A stretch of DNA of 64,000 nt from Akkermansiaceae bacterium (lineage in GTDB: Bacteria > Verrucomicrobiota > Verrucomicrobiia > Verrucomicrobiales > Akkermansiaceae): the NCBI GenBank assembly GCA_019634595.1, contig JAHCBC010000007.1:62001-126000 (forward strand), written 5' to 3'. Positions 1-7,245 of this stretch are shown one piece after another (position 1 is the first letter of the stretch; each line of letters begins with the position of its first letter). A program made the translations under genes and the position numbers. A model generated the notes under the pieces. The model was not told the origin of the DNA, did no database searches, and saw only the letters and a list, made by a program, of their open reading frames with translations.

Positions 1-759
1 CCGGATGCTCTTCGCATAGGCGAGGATGTAGTCCTTCGTCGGGCGGAAGTGGGTCCCCTTGTCGGAGGTCCGTTTCGCGATCCTCGTGACCTGGGAGATG
101 AAGTTGTCGCTGCCGAAGATCTCGTTGCACAGCTTCTTCAGGTTGGCGATCTCATCGTCACCGATGCTGATGAAAATCACGCCATCATCCGCCAGCAGGT
201 TCCTCGCCAGCTTCAGCCGGGGATACATCATGGACAGCCATCCGGAGTGAGTGCGGCCATTCGTCGCGGACAGAGCGTCGCCCTCCTCATCCACTTCACC
301 GGAGCCGCGGGCATATTCTTCCCGGCTCATGGAGAAATCATCGTCATAAATGAAGTCGTTGCCCGTGTTGTAGGGAGGGTCGGTGTAGATCACCCTGATC
401 TTGCCGTGGTAGCTCTCCAGGAGCAGCTTCAGCGCGTCGAGGTTGTCGCCCTCGATGTAGAGGTTGCCGGTGGTGTCGAAATCCACCGACTCCTGCCTGG
501 CGGGGCGGAGGGTCTTGTCGATGGGGGAGTTCGCCAGGGCGAGCGCAGCCCGTTTTCCCGGCCAATCGAGCCGGTAGCGTTCCTGCGGGCCGTCCACCAA
601 GTCCGGCGAAAGCTCCTGCCGCAGCAGATCAAAGTCGATGGCGCGAACCGTCTTTCCATCGGCGTCCGTGGTTTCCGTCACGCAGTTCGGAAACAGCCTC
701 GCGATCCGGTCCACATTCCGGGCAGTGAGGTCAGGAGTCTGGAGGTCGAGGCGATCCAT
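1..759 (-). CDS. Type III-like adenine-specific DNA methyltransferase (Mod), 5' part
   Basis: The minus strand translates without stops from an ATG at 759 to the left edge, giving the first ~253 residues of a site-specific DNA methyltransferase. The diagnostic stretch is YIEGDNLDALKLLLESY followed by VIYTDPPYNTGNDFIY: DPPY is catalytic motif IV of N6-adenine methyltransferases, and the 'NTGNDFIY' continuation is typical of the beta-class enzymes that act as Mod subunits of Type III restriction systems. Motif IV comes early, so the SAM-binding motif I and target-recognition region should lie beyond the window. An in-frame GTG lies nine codons upstream with a TAG just before it, so the start is either of these. 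No Res helicase is visible; it would be expected to the left. Methyltransferase identity is firm, Type III assignment is likely. Confidence 0.85.
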   Translation of the reverse strand, partial: MDRLDLQTPDLTARNVDRIARLFPNCVTETTDADGKTVRAIDFDLLRQELSPDLVDGPQERYRLDWPGKRAALALANSPIDKTLRPARQESVDFDTTGNLYIEGDNLDALKLLLESYHGKIRVIYTDPPYNTGNDFIYDDDFSMSREEYARGSGEVDEEGDALSATNGRTHSGWLSMMYPRLKLARNLLADDGVIFISIGDDEIANLKKLCNEIFGSDNFISQVTRIAKRTSDKGTHFRPTKDYILAYAKSIR

Positions 760-935
760 GCGGGCGGAGGAGGTCGTGCCGGGCACGGCTTTCTACACAT
801 GCCGATGGCAGGGACAAAGCTTCCGTTTTTGCGTCATCGGAACTGCCAGGGGTGTGGGTCCAATGACGGGCTTACAGCAATCCGATGGATTGAATTCCGC
901 ATTACATACATTGTAACAAGTAACTATTGGCGACC

Positions 936-1547
936 TCAGGAGGCCGGATTCCCACCCTTAATCCAGAAAACCAACCGGTTCCGGACTTCCAGCTCCCCGG
1001 AGTCCACTTGCTGCCACTCCATCTCCGCCTGCAGTTCCGGAATCTGTCGGTAACCCCGCTTGTTCCAGAAGGCTTCGTTGGTCCGGTAGTCCGCTGGCTT
1101 CAATCGATGATCGTCCGGGCGCACGACCGCACAGAATGCGGTGACCGCGTAGCCGAGGCTGGCGGCGTGCTTTTCCCGCTCATCGAAAAACCGGTGCCCG
1201 ATGCCTTGGCCGCGTTCCTCCTTCGCCAGGACGGATTCTCCGAAGTAAAACACCGTCGAGATGTCCCAGCCTGCATCCAGAAACGGCTTCTGGAACGCTT
1301 CGTCGGCTTCGGACAGCGGCAGGCCCGTGGAGATGCCGACGGCGCGGCCGTCACGGACCGCCAAGACGATCACGGCATTTGCGGACTCTCCATAGGTGGC
1401 CAAATAGCCGCGCTCATACTCTTCCGTGCCTTCGTAGAGGTAAGGATATTCGCGGAAAACGGCGATCCTGAGCCGGGCCGCATCCGCCAGATACGGCTGG
1501 AGCGATTCCCCCACGGCACTGAAGACCTCAATCATTACTTGTGACAA
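936..1547 (-). CDS. GNAT-family N-acetyltransferase
   Basis: A 203-residue single-domain protein of the usual GNAT length. The acetyl-CoA pyrophosphate-binding loop is visible as KEERGQGIG (Q/RxxGxG/A motif) after a strand reading FYFGESVLA, and the C-terminal part EAFWNKRGYRQIP is the common 'FYxKxGF' element near the acyl acceptor. It should transfer an acetyl group from acetyl-CoA to an amine, but nothing in the sequence reveals the substrate. It sits 6 bp downstream of the Ser/Thr kinase gene on the same strand, so the two are probably co-transcribed. It lacks a signal peptide and should be cytoplasmic. Confidence 0.85.
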   Translation of the reverse strand: MSQVMIEVFSAVGESLQPYLADAARLRIAVFREYPYLYEGTEEYERGYLATYGESANAVIVLAVRDGRAVGISTGLPLSEADEAFQKPFLDAGWDISTVFYFGESVLAKEERGQGIGHRFFDEREKHAASLGYAVTAFCAVVRPDDHRLKPADYRTNEAFWNKRGYRQIPELQAEMEWQQVDSGELEVRNRLVFWIKGGNPAS

Positions 1548-1553
1548 TCCGAA

Positions 1554-3923
1554 TCACCCTTTCGGCAGGCCAGCCAGCAGAGTTTCCCACCTCGCCTTGA
1601 ACGTCGCATTGTCCAGCGAGAGCCGGTCGGCGGCGGCAGTGGCCCGTGCCCGGTCCCCCACCAGCCAGTCATAGGCGATGGCCGTTTCATGTCGGGGCTG
1701 CAGCTTTTCCGTCTCCGCGGCGCGGCTACGTGAGTAGGTGGTGCGGTAGAACTGGACGGCGGATCCGGGGTCGATGTCCCCCCACCCGAACTGGCCCGCC
1801 TGCCCGCCCGGAGCGATGCCGGAGAGCTGCCCGGGAGCGGTGATTTTCACCTGGTCGATGGCCTCGCCGGTGCGCAGCCGGAGCTGGACCGGCTGGAAAC
1901 TGCCACTGATCTCCTGTTCCAGGAAATCCAGAAAATCAATCGCAAGTCGGTTGATTTCCAACAAGGAATCACGTTTCGCCCCGGGTGGATCGGCGGTGAG
2001 TGACTTGAGGAAGTCCGCCGTCTCCCGGAAGCGGCATGCTTTGGTGAGTTCCTGAAACTTCACCATCGGATCATCCGGAGAATCGGGCACCGCAGGGGCA
2101 GCTTCGGCCACCACCGGCGCCTTCGCGGGAGCCGCCTCCAGCAGGGCGATCTGCCTCCGCAGGTCGAGCTGGAAGGCGCGGATGTTGAACCGGGTGCGCC
2201 CTTGGGTTTTCACCGCGGGCAGGAGTTTCTCACAGATGCTGATGGCCGCCAGGCAGGCGGGTTTCTCAGCCGGAATGGAAGCGAAAACCTTGTCGGAGAG
2301 TAGCCGATGGTCCTCCAGATAGTCCTTCGAGATCTTCTGGTAGATCTGCACCCACTGGTCCTTCGGCTTGAAGCGGGCTTCCGCGAGCGGTTCGAAGAAA
2401 TCCTTCGCCGCGGAATCCGAAAGCCCCTGCTCCCAGTTTTTCAATCCGCCGAGGATCATCGTCAGCGCCCAGGCGGCGTCGTGCTCGGCAGGCGCGAACG
2501 GCTCCATCGGTTCGATCGCGTCAAGCTTGGCGAGCGTCCGCACCAAACGGTCCCCGGAGCGCTGTTCGGCGAGTTCCGTTTTGCGGATGTGCGCCGCCGC
2601 CAGTCGCGCCTCTTTCCGGGCCGCGTCGTTCCTGCCATCCAGGAAGGTTGCCACGGCGGCCTCAACCCCCGCCCAGCTCCGGGTGGGTTCCTGGACGTCA
2701 TCGTCGTCCCTCAGGGCGACGAAAATTTGGGAGGCTTCCGGATATTTGCCTTCTTCCATCGCCTGCCGGGCCTCGCGGTAGAGCTGGCCGATGGCGGCGT
2801 TGCCCCCATTCCCCTCGGTGATCTCCTGGGAGGCGATGAGGGTTTCCTCCTCCTTCTTCGCCGGTTCCTCCCGCAGCACCCACACCACTCCAGCCACCAC
2901 GGCAGCCAGCACCACGGCGGCAGCCGCACCGATGGCAATCCATTCCTTTTTCCGGGCGGCGGCGCGGGTCTCCCCGGTGCGTGATTTCCCTTTCTTCAGC
3001 CGGGACTGGGCCACCTTCAGTTGGGAGATCATCTCCTCATAGGAGGAAAACCGCGCCTCACGGGCATAGGCCATGGCCTTGTCCACGATGGCGCAGGTAT
3101 CATCCGTCACATCCGCGGCGGCGGTTCTCAGCGGCCTTATGTGCTTCTTCGCCTCGCGGAGCTTGTCCGTTGCCATCGTCTCCTCATCGCACGGCGGTTT
3201 CCCGGCGAGGGCGTGGTAAAGGGTCGCGCCGAAGGCATAAAGGTCGGAGCGGAAGTCCTCCGGATGGCCCTCGATGGTCTCCGGCGGCACATAGTAGGGC
3301 GTGGCCCAGATTTCCTGGGCGGTGGCGCTGCCGTCCTTTGTCAGCAGGGCGAGGCCGAAGTCCACGATCTTCGCGCTGCCCTGGGCATCCAGCAGGATGT
3401 TGCCAGGCTTGATGTCACGGTGGATCAGCCCTGCGGAGCGGGCGGCCTCCAGACCCTCCGCGACCTGCACGGCGAAGGGCAGGATCTCCGCCTCCGGGAT
3501 CTTCCCCCGCTCCCGGATCTGATGCTCGAAATGGCCGCCGGGGACGAGTTCCATCGCGATGTAAAAGCGGTCGAACGCCCTGCCGGTGGTGAATACCCGG
3601 ACGACGTGCGGGTGGCTGAAGGAGGCGGTAATGCGGGCCTCCTCCTCGAACGCGGCGATGCGTTTTTCATCGGCGGAGTAGGCTTCGTTGAGGATCTTCA
3701 GCGCCACCTCGCGGCCCAGGGTGTTGTCCATCGCCACGAAAACGAGGCTCATCCCCCCCTCCGCCAGCCGCCGGGTGAGCGTGTAGTGGCCGAACTCCGT
3801 CTTCACCCGCTCCTTCGCCCCGCAGGTGGGGCATTCCACGTTGGAAAAGGGAGCCACCGCGGTGACGTTCATCGCGTTTCCGCATGTCCCGCAGTTGGTG
3901 ATGGTCTGCTCCGGTTCCGGCAT
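1554..3923 (-). CDS. Membrane Ser/Thr protein kinase with N-terminal zinc ribbon
   Basis: A 789-residue Hanks-type kinase. Residues 11-34 carry two CxxC pairs (Cys11/Cys14 and Cys31/Cys34), a short zinc ribbon ahead of the kinase fold. The kinase domain (about 47-305) has a glycine-rich loop (LAEGGMSLVF), the ATP-binding lysine in VALK (Lys76), the catalytic HRDIKPGN loop (168-175) and DFG (188-190). One transmembrane helix (about 329-350) separates it from a ~430-residue C-terminal region with no recognised domain; its opening part (about 375-450) has TPR-like alternation. The predicted topology is kinase inside and C-terminal sensor region outside. The ribbon-kinase-TM order is common in Planctomycetes and Verrucomicrobia. 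The substrate and the sensed signal are unknown. A GNAT gene follows 6 bp downstream. Confidence 0.93.
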   Translation of the reverse strand: MPEPEQTITNCGTCGNAMNVTAVAPFSNVECPTCGAKERVKTEFGHYTLTRRLAEGGMSLVFVAMDNTLGREVALKILNEAYSADEKRIAAFEEEARITASFSHPHVVRVFTTGRAFDRFYIAMELVPGGHFEHQIRERGKIPEAEILPFAVQVAEGLEAARSAGLIHRDIKPGNILLDAQGSAKIVDFGLALLTKDGSATAQEIWATPYYVPPETIEGHPEDFRSDLYAFGATLYHALAGKPPCDEETMATDKLREAKKHIRPLRTAAADVTDDTCAIVDKAMAYAREARFSSYEEMISQLKVAQSRLKKGKSRTGETRAAARKKEWIAIGAAAAVVLAAVVAGVVWVLREEPAKKEEETLIASQEITEGNGGNAAIGQLYREARQAMEEGKYPEASQIFVALRDDDDVQEPTRSWAGVEAAVATFLDGRNDAARKEARLAAAHIRKTELAEQRSGDRLVRTLAKLDAIEPMEPFAPAEHDAAWALTMILGGLKNWEQGLSDSAAKDFFEPLAEARFKPKDQWVQIYQKISKDYLEDHRLLSDKVFASIPAEKPACLAAISICEKLLPAVKTQGRTRFNIRAFQLDLRRQIALLEAAPAKAPVVAEAAPAVPDSPDDPMVKFQELTKACRFRETADFLKSLTADPPGAKRDSLLEINRLAIDFLDFLEQEISGSFQPVQLRLRTGEAIDQVKITAPGQLSGIAPGGQAGQFGWGDIDPGSAVQFYRTTYSRSRAAETEKLQPRHETAIAYDWLVGDRARATAAADRLSLDNATFKARWETLLAGLPKG

Positions 3924-4000
3924 GAGCGTTTCTATCTACGTGCCCCGCCGCTGGAAACTTGAAACTTGTCCGAAGTTTTTTCCCGGAAAGACTCCCGCCA

Positions 4001-4921
4001 GTGGAAATCCAGGTCGAAACGAACTCCGGGGAGCGGCTGGACGCCTTTTTGGCGTCGCAGCTCGCGGACCTCTCGCGCTCGCGCATCCAGACGCTCATCC
4101 GCGACCAGTTCATCCTTGTGAACGGCAACCCGGCGAAACCACGTGACGGCGTGAAGGCCGGCGACCGCATCTCCGTGGCCCTGCCGGAAGCCGTGCCGGA
4201 CAAGGCGCAGCCACAGGACATCCCGCTGGATGTGATGTATGAGGATGACGACCTGCTGGTGTTGAACAAGGCGTCCGGCATGGTGGTCCACCCCGCCCCG
4301 GGAAATCCGGACGGCACGCTGGTGAACGCACTCCTCCACCACTGCAAGGGGAAGCTCTCCGGCATCGGCGGCGTCGAGCGGCCGGGCATCGTCCACCGGC
4401 TGGACAAGGACACCTCCGGCTGTTTGGTGGTGGCGAAGTCCGACCCGGCCCACCAATCCCTGGTCACCCAGTTCTCCGAGCGCAGCACCATGGAGAAAAT
4501 CTACCTGGCGGTGACGGATGGCGTGCCGAAGCCAGTAAAGGACACCGTCTTCACCCACATCGGCCGGCATCCGGTGAACCGCCAGAAGATGGCGGTTGTG
4601 AACCCGCCCGGAGGAAAGACCGCCATCACCGACTACGAGGTGCTGGCCACGGATGCCGCCACCGTGACCGCGCTGGTGCTGTGCCACCTGCACACCGGCC
4701 GCACCCACCAGATCCGCGTCCACATGCACCACAAGGGCGCACCGCTCGTCGGCGATCCCATTTACGGGAAGTCCAACAAGAACGCCACCCATGCCGGGCG
4801 GCTGATGCTGCACGCCTGGCGCCTCGCTTTCAACCATCCCATCACCGGCCAGCCGCTGAAGTTCGAGTCCCCCATCCCGGCGGAGTTCGAACCCTGGACC
4901 TCCAAAGCTCCGCTCCCATGA
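4001..4921 (+). CDS. RluA/RluD-family 23S rRNA pseudouridine synthase
   Basis: The protein converts uridine to pseudouridine in RNA, most likely in 23S rRNA. An N-terminal S4 RNA-binding domain (ERLDAFLASQLADLSRSRIQ) leads into the catalytic domain, with the family signature HRLDKDTSG; Asp135 (counted from the chosen start) is the catalytic aspartate. The C-terminal HTGRTHQIRVHM and GDPIYG motifs are also characteristic. I chose GTG 4001 because homologues begin right before the EIQVETNSGERLD segment and a weak GGAAAG lies upstream; an in-frame TTG at 3959 would add 14 unusual residues. The stop overlaps the ATG of the next gene, which suggests translational coupling. RluD is the closest well-known member, but the exact target uridines cannot be assigned. 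Confidence 0.93.
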   Translation: MEIQVETNSGERLDAFLASQLADLSRSRIQTLIRDQFILVNGNPAKPRDGVKAGDRISVALPEAVPDKAQPQDIPLDVMYEDDDLLVLNKASGMVVHPAPGNPDGTLVNALLHHCKGKLSGIGGVERPGIVHRLDKDTSGCLVVAKSDPAHQSLVTQFSERSTMEKIYLAVTDGVPKPVKDTVFTHIGRHPVNRQKMAVVNPPGGKTAITDYEVLATDAATVTALVLCHLHTGRTHQIRVHMHHKGAPLVGDPIYGKSNKNATHAGRLMLHAWRLAFNHPITGQPLKFESPIPAEFEPWTSKAPLP

Positions 4922-5196
4922 ACAACGACCTCCTTCCCGATCTACTCATCGCCGTCGAGCAGCAGCTCGTTTCCCCGCAGACCCCCTATGTCCGCAAGAC
5001 CCTCGACCGGCTGGTGAAGCTGGAGATCGGGGAAGCCGATGCGAAGACGCAGATCGCCATCTGTCTGGGCGAGCAGATGGACGAGGTGATGCGGACGAAG
5101 AAACCCTTCGATGAAAAGGCCTACCGCGCCGCGCTGGAGGAACTGCCATTCGCGGACGAGGAAGAGGACGACGAAGAAGAGGGCGAGGAGGAATGA
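4918..5196 (+). CDS. Small acidic conserved-type hypothetical protein
   Basis: A 92-residue protein whose ATG overlaps the TGA of the pseudouridine synthase gene (ATGA), so it is probably translationally coupled to it. The first ~75 residues look helical and mixed-charge (LLIAVEQQLVSPQTPYVRKT). The last ~17 are almost entirely Asp/Glu (EEEDDEEEGEEE), as in RNA- or ribosome-associated small proteins with acidic tails. I do not recognise a family. Its coupling to an rRNA-modifying enzyme is the only functional hint. Codon use matches the neighbours. Confidence 0.75.
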   Translation: MNNDLLPDLLIAVEQQLVSPQTPYVRKTLDRLVKLEIGEADAKTQIAICLGEQMDEVMRTKKPFDEKAYRAALEELPFADEEEDDEEEGEEE

Positions 5197-5259
5197 CCCG
5201 GCTGGCGGGGCCTATATCATGCCCCCAAGAAATCCGCCCATGCCGCGTTTCCACCCAAT

Positions 5260-5919
5260 ATGAAACGCCGGCATTTCCTCGGGCTGTCCATCGCCTCGCT
5301 GTTGGCAAGCGGATCCGCCATCGCCGCGGAGGACGCATCCGGCCTGCCCGCCATCCGCAGCCATACGTTCACCGTGCCCGCCCGCATCGAGACCTCGGCG
5401 CAGGATGGTGGTGAGCGCCTGTTCATTTCGGATGGGAAGCAGAGCTTCCAGTTCTTCTACGCGTCGCATGATACGGGCCGCCGCCTGTCCCCCTTCCCCT
5501 TCGTGCTGGAGGCGGGAAAGACCTATACTTTCACCGTCGAGGAACGGCCATTCCCGCCCATGGTGAGGATCCGGGATGAAGGCGCGAAGGAGGAGGACAA
5601 GGTGCCGGACTACTTCTGGACGCCGGTCCTCATCCGTGTGGTGGATGGGGATGTGGCGCTGTTCGACATGGAGGTGTGCGAACTCCACAAGTGCCGCATG
5701 GAGCGGAGGGAGGTCCCCATCACCTATGGCCTCATCCGCGTCCAGCGGGGCCTGCCGACGCTGGAACAGGAAAAGGAGCTGTTCCCCCATCGCCGTGACT
5801 ACGTTCTGGGCGGTTGCATCGTTATGCCTGGCAAGAAAACGGAGACCATGTATATCTGTCCGGAATGCAGGGCCGCCTACGAAGCCTGGCGGAAGGCAAA
5901 TCCGGAACCCACCGACTGA
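5260..5919 (+). CDS. Exported protein with C-terminal Cys/His module, paralogue 1 of 3
   Basis: A 219-residue protein with an N-terminal export signal (MKRRHFLGLSIASLLASGSA); the RRHFLG start resembles a twin-arginine signal but could also be Sec. The mature part has a beta-rich region (about 30-140) followed by a Cys/His module: VCELH, then MERREVPITYGL, FPH, VLGGC, and ICPEC with a trailing AxxxW. The same ordered residues recur in the next two genes (5925-6263 and 6264-7166). The CxxH and CxxC pairs suggest metal binding, which is inference. The function is not recognised. The three genes are contiguous and co-directional, so they probably form an operon. Confidence 0.8.
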   Translation: MKRRHFLGLSIASLLASGSAIAAEDASGLPAIRSHTFTVPARIETSAQDGGERLFISDGKQSFQFFYASHDTGRRLSPFPFVLEAGKTYTFTVEERPFPPMVRIRDEGAKEEDKVPDYFWTPVLIRVVDGDVALFDMEVCELHKCRMERREVPITYGLIRVQRGLPTLEQEKELFPHRRDYVLGGCIVMPGKKTETMYICPECRAAYEAWRKANPEPTD

Positions 5920-5924
5920 ACGCC

Positions 5925-6263
5925 ATGAGACGCAGCATGACTTTCATTCCTTCCCTGATCGCCATGCTGTGCGCTGGTGCCTGTTCCCCTGTCAGCGGAT
6001 CGGTTTTCCGGGAACCGCGTGATGCGAAGGTGTGCGGAATCCACCATCTGCCTCTGGAAACCAGGAAGGTCGCCATCTCCTACGGCCTTCCTCCGGCCCC
6101 TGGAAAGGGCGACCCCACCGCGGACCAAACCGCCCGCCTCTTTCCCCACCGCACCCGCAGTGTCGAAGGAGGATGCATGGTCGGCCCGGAGAAAACCGCC
6201 GCCCTGAAGGTGTGCAAGGGATGTGATGCCGCCCATGCGGACTGGCTGGCGAAGCGCCGGTGA
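5925..6263 (+). CDS. Short exported protein with Cys/His module, paralogue 2 of 3
   Basis: A 112-residue protein consisting almost only of a signal sequence and the Cys/His module. I placed the start at ATG 5925 (an ATG at 5937 is also possible) because what follows is a hydrophobic signal ending in LCAGAC, a marginal lipobox. The module reads VCGIHHLPLETRKVAISYGL, then FPH, VEGGC and VCKGC with AxxxW, matching the flanking paralogues position by position. It lacks the N-terminal beta-rich domain of the other two, so the Cys/His module can stand alone. It begins 5 bp after gene 5260-5919 and its stop touches the next ATG (TGAATG). Role unknown; it may be a periplasmic lipoprotein. Confidence 0.78.
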   Translation: MRRSMTFIPSLIAMLCAGACSPVSGSVFREPRDAKVCGIHHLPLETRKVAISYGLPPAPGKGDPTADQTARLFPHRTRSVEGGCMVGPEKTAALKVCKGCDAAHADWLAKRR

Positions 6264-7166
6264 ATGAGGATCAACCGTTACCCAGTGATGAACCCGATCA
6301 AGAGAGCCATCCGCGCATTGATGGGGAATCCATGGCTCCCCGTTTTCATCGGCATTCCCTTTCTGGCCATCGCATGGCTGGCCGCCAACTACGTGCGGCC
6401 GATGGGCGAGGACTATTACGGACTGTTCGCACTTTCCATCGCCGCCGCCCTGATCGGCAGCAGCTTCCTCGGGATCTCCCTCTTCCGCGGTGATACTGTG
6501 ATCCGGATCCTGGCTGTGCTGTTCCTGCTTTCGAATTGGAAGATTGCGACCGAATGGATCGAGGTTAAACCATGGATATCGAGGACGGCGGTGTACCCGG
6601 TCCCTCCGGCGAGGATATCGGTGGTCGACTCACGGCCAACAATGGAGCCCAAGGATGGCTATACGAGGATCGTGCTCGCAGGTTCCGATCCTGAAATATC
6701 CTTTTATGACCATCGGCTTCCCGCCAATCTGCTGGCTGCGGATCAATCCTACCGATTCACGTTTGAGGAGACGGCATACCCTTACATCAGCGGGTTGCAA
6801 CAAATGGAGAACGGCAAGATCACCCTCATGGGGCAGCGACACCCGCCCGAGCCACCGGATTTCATGTGGACGCGGGAAATCCTGACGGTCGAGCGCGACG
6901 GATCAACGATCTTCGACCGCACTGTCTGTGAGGTGCATCATGAGAAGATGGAGCGCCGGGATCTGTCGATCAGCTACGGCCTTCCGGATATGAATTACTT
7001 CCCGCCACCCTTGGTGGAAGCGAAGGAATTTCCCCATTACCGGGAGTTTGTGCTCGGCGGCTGTTGTGTCGTCGTCGGCAGGGATACCCAAAGGGGCTTT
7101 GTCTGCAGTGGCTGCGTGAAAGCTTTCAAGGAGTGGCAGAGCAAGAACCCTCTTCCTGTGAGATGA
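6264..7166 (+). CDS. Membrane protein with C-terminal Cys/His module, paralogue 3 of 3
   Basis: A 300-residue protein with about three hydrophobic helices in the first ~95 residues (WLPVFIGIPFLAIAWLAANY and two more), then a beta-rich domain and the same C-terminal module as its two upstream neighbours: VCEVHHEKMERRDLSISYGL, FPH, VLGGC, VCSGC and AxxxW. The middle region also resembles paralogue 1 (YTFTVEE versus YRFTFEE), so genes 1 and 3 share two domains while gene 2 keeps only the last. The ATG directly follows the stop of gene 2. The membrane anchor suggests the module faces the periplasm, though topology is not certain. Function unrecognised. An in-frame ATG at 6288 is an alternative start. 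Confidence 0.78.
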   Translation: MRINRYPVMNPIKRAIRALMGNPWLPVFIGIPFLAIAWLAANYVRPMGEDYYGLFALSIAAALIGSSFLGISLFRGDTVIRILAVLFLLSNWKIATEWIEVKPWISRTAVYPVPPARISVVDSRPTMEPKDGYTRIVLAGSDPEISFYDHRLPANLLAADQSYRFTFEETAYPYISGLQQMENGKITLMGQRHPPEPPDFMWTREILTVERDGSTIFDRTVCEVHHEKMERRDLSISYGLPDMNYFPPPLVEAKEFPHYREFVLGGCCVVVGRDTQRGFVCSGCVKAFKEWQSKNPLPVR

Positions 7167-7245
7167 GCATGAGTTTTCCATAGCGGGTCTTTTCCCGGCG
7201 GGAAACCACCTTGCATCCCACCCCTTCCGCCATTATGGCTCCCGC

